Assembly (NCBI RefSeq): GCF_001263205.1
Contig: NZ_CP012333.1
Span: 7,090,001 to 7,154,000 of the forward strand
Source of the DNA: Labilithrix luteola
GTDB taxonomy: Bacteria > Myxococcota_A > Polyangia > Polyangiales > Polyangiaceae
Direction: 5' to 3'
Length of the DNA: 64,000 nt
Shown: piece by piece, positions 18,868 to 26,831 of the stretch
How the letters are laid out: each line of letters opens with the position of its first letter
Numbering within the stretch: the stretch's first letter is position 1
The notes under the pieces: generated by a model
Database searches by the model: none
What the model was told of the DNA's origin: nothing
Seen by the model: only the letters and a program-made list of their open reading frames with translations
Translations under genes and position numbers: made by a program

Positions 18868-19689
18868 CTAATCGAGCTCCAGACAGCGAGCCATTCGCTG
18901 CGCGCTCTCGGCGCCCACGGGAGCATAGAAGAGGACTCGGAGCGTGCGTGCGTCCGGCTCGACGTGCATCAGCGTCACGTGTTCGATTTCGATGCGGCCG
19001 GTGCCGGGAACGTCGACGATCTTCGTGCCCTCGGGCTCGGCGAACAGGTCATGCTGAGTCCAGAGTTGTCGAAACTCATGGCTCCCGGCCACGAGCTCGT
19101 CGGCGATCTCCTGGAACATTTCGTGATCACTCGCGCGCGCGGCTTCCGTGCGGAAGCGGGCAACGAGGTTTCGTGCGTGGGCCTCGCGCTCGACCGTGGC
19201 GAACGGCGATACCTCTCCGAGGAACATGTTTCGCATGGCGTTCGTGCCACGCATATCGCCCCATAGTTTCAGCGCAGGCCCGTTCATCGCGACGACGTCC
19301 CAGCGCAGCGTCGAGACGGTGACCGGAAAGCGATGCCCCTCGATCATGCGCTCGAGCATGGGGCTCACGCTCGGTGGCGGCGCGTCGACCGCGCGTGGCG
19401 AGCGACCTTGGGCAAGCTCGAAAAGGTAGGAACGTTCCGCCGCGTCGAGGCGCAGCGCGCTCGTGAGTCGCTCGAGCAACGCTTCCGAAACCTGGATATC
19501 GCGCCCTTGCTCGAGCCACGTGTACCAACTCGCACCGACGTCGGCGAGGAGCGCTACCTCCTCGCGCCGGAGCCCCGGAGTGCGCCGACGCGCGCCAATC
19601 GGCAATCCGACGTCCGCCGGGCTGATGCGGCCGCGGCGGTCACGCAGGAATGCGGCCAGCTCGGCGCGCTTGGACGAAGAGGCGGTCAC
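18868..19689 (-). CDS. XRE-family transcriptional regulator with MmyB-like ligand domain
   Basis: 273 residues from the GTG at 19689, matching the family start KRAELAAFLRDRRGRISPAD. Residues about 8-75 are an HTH (RRRTPGLRREEVALLADVGASWY, then TWLEQGRD), and the rest is the MmyB-like PAS-type domain (WDVVAMNGPALKLWGDM...NMFLGEVSP). Such regulators commonly control adjacent oxidoreductase genes. It sits back to back with the aldo/keto reductase at 19888, leaving about 200 bp for a shared operator, so that gene is its most likely target. Confidence 0.9.
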   Translation of the reverse strand: MTASSSKRAELAAFLRDRRGRISPADVGLPIGARRRTPGLRREEVALLADVGASWYTWLEQGRDIQVSEALLERLTSALRLDAAERSYLFELAQGRSPRAVDAPPPSVSPMLERMIEGHRFPVTVSTLRWDVVAMNGPALKLWGDMRGTNAMRNMFLGEVSPFATVEREAHARNLVARFRTEAARASDHEMFQEIADELVAGSHEFRQLWTQHDLFAEPEGTKIVDVPGTGRIEIEHVTLMHVEPDARTLRVLFYAPVGAESAQRMARCLELD

Positions 19690-19887
19690 GCCAGACAGGG
19701 TAGCGTACGGACTGCGGCGACGCATCGCCTGCTCAGCCCCGCCGTGGCGCTCCTGAAGCTGGTGGTGGCGGTCCCAGGATAACTTCGCCGTCTGGTGGGC
19801 CCAGCCTGCCGTTCGTAGGGTGCGTGCCACGAAAGCGCAGGACGGTCACGGCGCCAGCGAGCCGCGTGCGAGCCTGAAAGAGATTCG

Positions 19888-20880
19888 ATGCAAAAGCGCA
19901 AACTCGGAGACAAACTCGAAGTCTCGGCCCTGGGCCTGGGCTGCATGGGCATGAGCTTCTTCTACGGTCCGCCTCGAGATAAGACGGAGATGACGAAGCT
20001 GCTGCGTTCGGCGGTGGACCTCGGTGTCACGTTCTTCGACACAGCCGAAGTCTACGGACCATTCACGAATGAAGAGCTCGTCGGCGCGGCGCTGGCCCCC
20101 GTGCGTGATCAGGTCGTGATCGCCACCAAGTTCGGCATCAAGCACGGCGAACATGGGCCGAGCCCGCTCTCGGGCGTCGACAGCCGGCCCGAGCAGATTC
20201 GTCGAGTGACGGAGGCCTCCCTGAAGCGTCTCCGAACCGAATGCATCGATCTCCTGTACCAGCACCGCGTCGACCCCCAGGTTCCCATCGAAGACGTGGC
20301 CGGCACGGTCAAGGACCTGATCGCGGAAGGCAAGGTGAAGCATTTCGGCCTGTCGGAGGCCGGCGCAACGACGATTCGCCGCGCGCATCGGGTACAGCCC
20401 GTGACGGCGCTGCAGAGCGAGTATTCGCTCTGGACGCGCGAGCTCGAAGCCGAGATCGTCCCCACGCTGCAGGAGCTGGGCATCGGACTCGTGCCTTTCA
20501 GCCCACTCGGCAAAGGGTTTCTAACCGGTAAGATCAACTCCACCACGCCGCTCGCCGATGGCGACCTACGCCGTATGCTTCCGCGCTTCAGCCCGGACGC
20601 CATGCGGGCCAATACGGCGCTCGTCGAGTTGCTGCAGCGAATTGCTAACGACAAGGGGGCCACGCCGGCCCAGATCGCTCTCGCATGGGTGCTCGCGCAG
20701 AAGCCCTGGTTCGTTCCGATCCCCGGCACGACGAAACTCGAGAGGTTGAAAGAGAACCTGGCCGCGCTGGATGTCGAGCTGACATCCGCCGATCTGCAGC
20801 GCATCGAAGAGGCCGCAGCGCAGATCCGGATTCAGGGCGCGCGCGTTCCCGCCCAGCTGCAGTCTGGACTAGGCCGCTAA
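19888..20880 (+). CDS. Aldo/keto reductase
   Basis: 330 residues. Catalytic tetrad D51 and Y56 (FFDTAEVYGPF), K81 (ATKFGIK) and H126 (LLYQHRVDP). The opening MQKRKLGDKLEVSALGLGCM, then GMSFFYG, places it in the bacterial group related to plant perakine reductases and YhdN-type enzymes. A PGTTKLERLKENLAAL segment binds NADP. AAAGAGA lies 7 bases before the ATG. It is divergent from the XRE regulator. It differs clearly from the reductase at 17832, so the pair is not a recent duplication. Confidence 0.94.
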   Translation: MQKRKLGDKLEVSALGLGCMGMSFFYGPPRDKTEMTKLLRSAVDLGVTFFDTAEVYGPFTNEELVGAALAPVRDQVVIATKFGIKHGEHGPSPLSGVDSRPEQIRRVTEASLKRLRTECIDLLYQHRVDPQVPIEDVAGTVKDLIAEGKVKHFGLSEAGATTIRRAHRVQPVTALQSEYSLWTRELEAEIVPTLQELGIGLVPFSPLGKGFLTGKINSTTPLADGDLRRMLPRFSPDAMRANTALVELLQRIANDKGATPAQIALAWVLAQKPWFVPIPGTTKLERLKENLAALDVELTSADLQRIEEAAAQIRIQGARVPAQLQSGLGR

Positions 20881-20958
20881 TCGAAGCGATCGCTCGAATC
20901 CGCGAGGCGGGAGCCCCAGTAGACACGGGCTTCGTGGATTGCGAGGGGCGCGGCGACG

Positions 20959-21522
20959 CTATTGCGGTATCGTGGGCGGGAAGGGGAGCCACACGCCGTG
21001 AGGTTCGACTTGCGCCACCGCCGCGTCGTACGTCGAAGCATGCATCTCGACGAGCTCCGGAAACGCGAGCACGCCGCGCGCGTCGTCATGCATCTCTTTC
21101 AGTGACGCGCCGAATCGCCCCACGAGCTCCTCGGCGACAGCCTCGCGAAACCGCTCGAACGCGCCCTCGACTCCACCGCGCGCACGGAAGTCTCCGAGAG
21201 CGCGTTTGAACTCCGGCGCCGGTTCGAACTTGATGCCCGCGAGCGCATCGCGGACGGCCGCGCCTTCCGCCCCGAGCGCGTTGAGCATGTCGGCCACGCC
21301 CCGTTCGAGCGCCTGGCGAGGGGGCGCGAAGTGAACGTTCGAGTGGAAGACGAGCGTTCCGTCAGCGAGCCGCGGTCCCACCCCGGTCAGCATCATCGCC
21401 TTCATCGCGCCGCGCTGTTCCTCAGGCATCTCGGCCAGGGCTAGCCGCAGCCATTCGCCGAAGCAGTCCTCCAGCGACAGCGTGGAAGGCATTCGGAGGA
21501 GGAGCCGTGTGTCGATGCCCAT
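20959..21522 (-). CDS. Unrecognised 187-residue protein (intact copy of a duplicated orphan family)
   Basis: Starts MGIDTRLLLRMPSTLSLEDC and is soluble, mostly helical and acidic, with no signal peptide or membrane segment. There is a central helical stretch PEFKRALGDFRARGGVEGAF, and it ends YDAAVAQVEPHGVWLPFPP. I do not recognise the family. A shortened duplicate at 17106-17396 keeps exactly the first 50 and last 27 residues, suggesting they are the conserved parts. It is convergent with the aldo/keto reductase and divergent from the SDR gene. Confidence 0.75.
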   Translation of the reverse strand: MGIDTRLLLRMPSTLSLEDCFGEWLRLALAEMPEEQRGAMKAMMLTGVGPRLADGTLVFHSNVHFAPPRQALERGVADMLNALGAEGAAVRDALAGIKFEPAPEFKRALGDFRARGGVEGAFERFREAVAEELVGRFGASLKEMHDDARGVLAFPELVEMHASTYDAAVAQVEPHGVWLPFPPTIPQ

Positions 21523-21659
21523 CGCCTCCCATGGATACCCGGTGCCCGGCCGGAGTTGAAGCGGGCTCGAGGCGTGGCGTGATTGGCGAGTCGGTCGTCG
21601 TGTCTTGCGAGTGCGGTGGCTGCTTGGGCTCTCTAGGTTGGTGCCAAGGAGAACGGGCC

Positions 21660-22472
21660 ATGAGCAAGACGATTCTGATCACGGGTAGCTCGAGCGGCAT
21701 CGGCAAGGCGACGGCGAAGTACTTTGCGGCGCGGGGCTGGAACGTCGTCGCGACGATGCGGCAGCCGGAGGTGGGGGCGGAGCTGGCGGCGCTGCCGAAC
21801 GTGCTCGTCACCCGGCTCGACGTGCATGACTCCGCGTCGATCACGGCGGCGGTCGGCGCGGGCATCGAGCGGTTCGGCGCGATCGACGTGCTGCTCAACA
21901 ACGCGGGGTACGGCGCGTATGGGCTGCTCGAAGCGACGCCGATGGACAAGATCGAGCGGGTGTTCGCGACGAACGTGTTCGGGCTGCTCGAGACGACGAA
22001 GGCCGTGCTCCCTCACTTCCGCGCGCGGAAGAGCGGCGTGATCGTCAACGTCTCGTCGATCGGCGGCAAGATGACGTTCCCGCTGGGGACGCTCTATCAC
22101 GGCACCAAGTTCGCGGTGGAGGGGCTCAGCGAGGCGCTGCATTACGAGCTCGCGATGGTCGGCGTGAAGGTGAAGATCGTCGAGCCGGGCATGGTGAAGA
22201 CCGACTTCGCGGGACGGTCGTTCGACTTCACCAACGACGCGTCGCTCGCCGAGTATCAGCCGTTCGTGCAGCAGTTCATGGGGGCGATGGCGGCGATGAC
22301 GGGAGGCTCGGAGCCCGAGGTCGTCGCCGAAGTCATCTTTGGCGCGGTGACGGACGGAACGGACCAGCTGCGGTACACGGCAGGACCGGATGCAGCGGAG
22401 CTGCTCCAGAGCCGCAAGGTTCTCGACGACGCGACGTTCATCGGTGGACTCAAGAAGCAGCTCGGCCTGTAA
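21660..22472 (+). CDS. Short-chain dehydrogenase/reductase
   Basis: 270 residues, Rossmann-fold NAD(P)-dependent oxidoreductase. Cofactor motif TGSSSGIG at 8-15, NNAG at 80-83, catalytic Ser in NVSS (132 or 133), Y146 and K150 in YHGTK. R34 after the second strand suggests NADP preference. The ATG at 21660 has AAGGAGA upstream. The AraC-type regulator follows after 20 bp on the same strand, so the two form an operon and the enzyme is probably regulated by its neighbour. The substrate is unknown. Confidence 0.94.
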   Translation: MSKTILITGSSSGIGKATAKYFAARGWNVVATMRQPEVGAELAALPNVLVTRLDVHDSASITAAVGAGIERFGAIDVLLNNAGYGAYGLLEATPMDKIERVFATNVFGLLETTKAVLPHFRARKSGVIVNVSSIGGKMTFPLGTLYHGTKFAVEGLSEALHYELAMVGVKVKIVEPGMVKTDFAGRSFDFTNDASLAEYQPFVQQFMGAMAAMTGGSEPEVVAEVIFGAVTDGTDQLRYTAGPDAAELLQSRKVLDDATFIGGLKKQLGL

Positions 22473-22492
22473 TAGGGAGGCAAGGGAGCGCG

Positions 22493-23482
22493 ATGTCGAG
22501 CAAAGGTTGGCCGGTCGGGCCGGGGTGGCGCGTGATGCTCACCGACGTGGGGCTGGTTCCCGCCGACGTGGTGCGACGCGCCGCCTTGCCCGACGATCTC
22601 TTCGCGCGGCCCACGCTTCTCGCCTCGGCGGAGTACTTTCGACTCTGGGACTGCATCGAGCGGCTCGGGGGACCGACGATTGGCTTGCGCTTGGGGGCCA
22701 AGGTCTCGGCGGAGTCGTTCGATGCGCCGCTCTTTGCCGCGCTCTGCAGCCGCGCGCTCGACGAAGCTGTCGGGCGTGTCGCGACGTACAAGCGGCTCAT
22801 CGCGCCGGCCACGCTGCATGTCGATATCGGCCGTCGCGGCACGGCCCTCGAGCTCGAATGGCTCGACACGACGGAGGCCCCGCCCGCGGCCTTGATCGAC
22901 GGGGAGCTCGCGTTCTTCGTCCAGCTCGCTCGCCTCGGCACACGCGCGCGCGTCTGCCCGGTCGAAGTGCGTACGCCGCGCGTCGTCGCACCGCGGGAGG
23001 CGTACGTCGAGCATTTCGGGGTCGCCGCCACCGAGGGCCCCCGGCCACGGGTGGTGTTTCGCCCCGAGGACGCGACGCTGCCGTTCCTGACGGCCAACGC
23101 CAAGATGTGGGACATCTTCGAGCCGGAGCTGCGGCGTCGCCTCTCCGAGCTCGACGAGGCGGCCTCGTGCACCGACCGCGTGCGCGCGGCGCTACTCGAG
23201 CTGTTGCCGGCGGGCGCGGTGTCGATGGACGCGGTGGCCCGTAAACTCGGCGCGAGTGCGCGTACGCTCCAGCGGCGCCTCAAGGACGAGGACGTCACGT
23301 TCCAAGACGTCCTCGACCGCACGCGCGAAGATCTGGCGCGCCACTATCTGAGGACCTCGCGCATGAGCGGCGCGGAGATCAGCTTCCTCCTCGGCTTCGA
23401 GGATCCAAACTCGTTCTTCCGCGCCTTCCACAAGTGGACAGGCCGGACGCCCGATCAGGTCCGCGCCGAACCCGCGGCCTGA
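22493..23482 (+). CDS. AraC family transcriptional regulator (Arabinose_bd-type N-domain)
   Basis: 329 residues. The N-terminal two thirds match the ligand-binding domain found in OruR/ArgR-type AraC proteins (DCIERLGGPTIGLRLGAKV). The C-terminal about 85 residues carry the double HTH: SMDAVARKLGASARTLQRRL, then DPNSFFRAFHKWTGRTPDQ. It is cotranscribed with the SDR gene 20 bp upstream. These regulators usually activate catabolic genes in response to a small molecule; the inducer cannot be told here. Confidence 0.93.
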   Translation: MSSKGWPVGPGWRVMLTDVGLVPADVVRRAALPDDLFARPTLLASAEYFRLWDCIERLGGPTIGLRLGAKVSAESFDAPLFAALCSRALDEAVGRVATYKRLIAPATLHVDIGRRGTALELEWLDTTEAPPAALIDGELAFFVQLARLGTRARVCPVEVRTPRVVAPREAYVEHFGVAATEGPRPRVVFRPEDATLPFLTANAKMWDIFEPELRRRLSELDEAASCTDRVRAALLELLPAGAVSMDAVARKLGASARTLQRRLKDEDVTFQDVLDRTREDLARHYLRTSRMSGAEISFLLGFEDPNSFFRAFHKWTGRTPDQVRAEPAA

Positions 23483-23599
23483 CAACGACCGAACAAGGTG
23501 GGCACGCAGCTCAACTGGAGAAACTGCCGTCGTTCCCGACCTCCAGAGACTACCGCCCGCCGCCGGACTCCCGCGCGGTCAATGGTAAGATCGCCGTCG

Positions 23600-24476
23600 A
23601 TGCGCAAGCCGTTCAGGCTCTTTTCATGGTTTGCACCGGCACTCGCCATGTCGGTCGGCTTCGCGCAAGCTTGCGGCGGGAAGAGCGAGACCGCCGCGGG
23701 GAGCCAGGGAAGCGCAGGGGAGCGCTTGCACGAGCGATCTGGAATGCGTCGGTGGCACGTGTGTTTACGCAGGCTCGTGTCCCGGGACGTGCCTCGCGTA
23801 CCGGAACCAGGGCGAGTCTTGCGGTACGAGCACCAGCGACCCGAACGATGGCAGCTGCACGGTCAACGGTGTGCCGACTCCCTGCGTCGCGAACAAGGGC
23901 GCGTGCGTGCCGGACTCCGGTCTCCAATGCGACCCCATCGCGCTTACGTGTTTGCCGATTCCCCCCTGTCGTCATCGCCGAAACAGGCCAGCCATGCTCC
24001 ATCTTCGGCGCACAGTGCGATGCCGGTCTCTACTGCGCCGGCCTCATTCCCACGGGCGGCATCTGCAAGCCGGTCGTCCAAGACAGCGGCTCCTGCGTGC
24101 TCGAGAATCCTGGATGTGCCGATGGTCTCCTGTGCGCCGGCTACGGTACTTCGGTCGACGCAACGGGCCACTGCAACCCCCAGCTCCTGTGGGGGCAGAC
24201 TGCCTGACGCCGACGGGCGTCAGCAACGGAAGCTCGGGCTGCCAATGGCCGCTGCAGTGCGTCCAGGGCAAATGCCAAGAGCCCCCGGCCAGCGGCCCAT
24301 GTCTGAACGGCATGTGCCAACCGGATGAGGCCTTCTGCGACCAAGCGACAGGCACCTGCCAGCCCCTCTTGGAGGATGGTGCTCCCTGCTCGCGAAAGGT
24401 CTCGTACCCGAGTCAGTGCCGCCACGGGTGTGACCTGACGGGACACTGCGGAATGTCCCTCTGCCCGAGCCACTAG
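23600..24476 (+). pseudogene. Cys-rich lipoprotein, three apparent frameshifts
   Basis: The start MRKPFRLFSWFAPALAMSVG and lipobox AQAC are intact. Cys-rich EB/Dickkopf-like repeats follow across three frames: GSACTSDLECVGGTC after about 23720, GQPCSIFGAQCDAGLYC after about 23960, and GADCLTPTGVSNGSSGCQW after about 24185. The last two shifts coincide with a C6 run and with C5/G5 runs. Joined, the protein would be about 290 residues with around 40 Cys and a surface anchor. Either the gene is decaying or the shifts are homopolymer read errors; the otherwise perfect coding pattern favours the latter. Confidence 0.8.
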
Positions 24477-24667
24477 GAACGCTGGACGGGTATTCGTGTA
24501 GCGCGGCGCACGTCACCGAAGGCGCCGCGCACCGCCGGGCGCTATCCTGCTTCAACCCGGAATCTCTGCGTCATGCCTCTCAGGCTGCTAGCGTTGCCAG
24601 AAGCGCGTTGTCGTTGGTGTAGCCATCGAGCAGCGCTGGGGCACCTAACGGACCGCGAAGGGTAAGC

Positions 24668-26614
24668 ATGAACGACGTACATGGCGCCGAGGTTGTGCGA
24701 GACGAGGCCGGAGCGAACACCCCCGCGATCATTAAACTCGAGCCGGACAGCGGTGCGAGCGCTCTCCTGTCCAGTCGGATCAGTGCCGCTGGCGCGAGCG
24801 AGCAATCGGCTGACGTCCCAGGTCCAGGGGCGCCTCAGATCTTCATCTCTTACAAGATCTCGCCGGATGAGCGAATTGCCGCTGCTCTGAAACGTCTGAT
24901 CGAGGGTTCGATCGACCCACAGCCGAACGTTTTCGTCTCTGGCGAGGGTGGAATTCGTCCCTCAAACGTCGGCGCCATCCCGCAAATGCAGCAGGCGGCT
25001 GGCAGCGTTCGCGCGTTCGTTGGACTCATCACCCAAGCGTCGAAGGACCGAGAGTGGATCTTCTTCGAGGCTGGCGCAGCGTGGGGACGGAACTGTTTGT
25101 ATGCGCCTCTACTTGTGGACACGAAGCCCGAGGATCTACCCAATACGCTCGGTGGATATCAGGCTACGAATGCTCTCGATCAGGAGAAGATGCGGCTTTT
25201 GATAACTGAGCTCGCGAACGCCGTTGGGGGAACGGTGAAGCCGCGCTTTGGCACGAGGTACAGCTCATTCGAGCGTGTGTTGCGCAAGTATCCGGATGCA
25301 GAGACCGATGATGCTGAGGAGGGCACCGACGACCTCGCGCGAGCGATACAGCACCTTGTCGGCGGCCGACAGGAAGAAGGGGTGGCGGCGTTCGCGAAAT
25401 TGGAAACTGATGCGGCCTCCGACGTCCCACGATTGACGAGGGTGAGGCTCGCACGAATCGTCTATGACAAGCAGATCAAGGAGTCGCAAAAGCTCGTCGA
25501 GCTTGAAAGACTAGCGCGCGACGGCGAATCTTTGGCGGAGTATCAATTCTGGCGCGCGACCTATGAGCCACGGCATCACGTGAAGATCGTCCACCTCACG
25601 CGATGTCTCGAGCTGACGCCCGACTCTACCATTCGCGAACTCGCGACCGAGAGCCTCGCTCAGAGTCTTTCCTTGGTGGGGCGTCACGACGAGGCAGCGA
25701 GCGTTCTTTGGACTGCTATTGCCGATTCCGATCGTGACATGTCTGCCATGGGCGCGATTCAGTTGTTTAAAACTTACGGGAGTGCGGAGCCCGTCGCGAG
25801 ACTCTTGCTGCTCTGTCGTGCTCTGTCGGTGTCGACGGCGGACAATCTAGCAAGGGTGATCAGACCGGCGATCGATCTCGCGCAGTCCCTCTCATCTAAT
25901 CAACTGTCAGTCTACCTCGCGCGTCGCTACAGCAAGGCCGTCGCAGACGGAATCTCCGCCAATGCGGAGGGAATCGCGCTCGCAGCTGCCGACCTGACGT
26001 CCCTCGCGTACCTCGCGTACGAGAAGGCGGCGCTCAAGGGGGTGGCAGTCGCAAAAGTCAATATGGCGGCGTTACTAGCTCAGGGAAGCGTCCCTGCCGC
26101 GGGGCTAGCCATTTTCGAACGTCATATTGGGCCGTACGATGCGGCAGTACCGCACTTTCCATACCGGCTTCGTGCGGAAATTGAGGAACAGGTCCACGAG
26201 CAGAGGACACGAGCAGATGATCTCGCGACCACTGGCAAGCGTCTCTATCATGTACTCGTAGAGTTTTCTGAGCGCGCGGCGGCAGCGCGTGGCGTTCGCT
26301 CGACGCCTCACTCCTCATATCGTGTCCGAGGTGAGGTCTACAATGCCGGTCCAGCGCCTCTTGACGGAGACTGGGTCTTTTCGCGACAAGTCACCGATAA
26401 AGCGGATTCCTTCACGATGTCGCGCGGATTGCCATTCGACAATCTCTGGATTCGTCGTGAATTAGATGGACGCATTGGACTCTACATACTGGAGACCAAC
26501 GGCGTATTGAGGGGCGTTAGGCTCGTCCTCGACGGCGAAGGGGTAGGGGCGACCTGGGAAACCATTGACCCGGTCGTGTCGAACGACGCGAGCGGAAACA
26601 TCAACGTGTCATAA
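24668..26614 (+). CDS. TIR-domain protein with C-terminal helical repeat region
   Basis: 648 residues. After a 55-residue unordered lead, a TIR domain occupies about 57-200: strand A QIFISYKISPDERIAAAL, then SVRAFVGLITQASKDREW and the alpha-C motif WIFFEAGAAWG. E134 stands where NAD-cleaving TIR domains keep their catalytic Glu. Residues about 225-500 are alpha-helical, TPR-like, a usual sensor or oligomerisation part. The C-terminal 130 residues look like a beta-rich domain of unknown type. A GAAGGG site precedes the ATG. The gene is less GC-rich than its surroundings. Likely an NADase effector in a defence locus; the trigger is unknown. Confidence 0.85.
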   Translation: MNDVHGAEVVRDEAGANTPAIIKLEPDSGASALLSSRISAAGASEQSADVPGPGAPQIFISYKISPDERIAAALKRLIEGSIDPQPNVFVSGEGGIRPSNVGAIPQMQQAAGSVRAFVGLITQASKDREWIFFEAGAAWGRNCLYAPLLVDTKPEDLPNTLGGYQATNALDQEKMRLLITELANAVGGTVKPRFGTRYSSFERVLRKYPDAETDDAEEGTDDLARAIQHLVGGRQEEGVAAFAKLETDAASDVPRLTRVRLARIVYDKQIKESQKLVELERLARDGESLAEYQFWRATYEPRHHVKIVHLTRCLELTPDSTIRELATESLAQSLSLVGRHDEAASVLWTAIADSDRDMSAMGAIQLFKTYGSAEPVARLLLLCRALSVSTADNLARVIRPAIDLAQSLSSNQLSVYLARRYSKAVADGISANAEGIALAAADLTSLAYLAYEKAALKGVAVAKVNMAALLAQGSVPAAGLAIFERHIGPYDAAVPHFPYRLRAEIEEQVHEQRTRADDLATTGKRLYHVLVEFSERAAAARGVRSTPHSSYRVRGEVYNAGPAPLDGDWVFSRQVTDKADSFTMSRGLPFDNLWIRRELDGRIGLYILETNGVLRGVRLVLDGEGVGATWETIDPVVSNDASGNINVS

Positions 26615-26831
26615 GCTCCGCATGGCGCGACATCGCGCCGGAACGACACGTGCCTGATCCGCCAGTGGCTGGCGCGTGCCCACGGAGGCGAGCGGTGGAT
26701 GGGGGGCCGCCCGGGGTCGGCGTCGACGAGCAAGTGGCTCGCTCGTCCCCCAGGCCCTGCATCACGCTTGTGGCGGAGCGATACGATCGCCAGCACAAGA
26801 CCTCCGGCTAGCACATCAATAGGAGTAAGAC

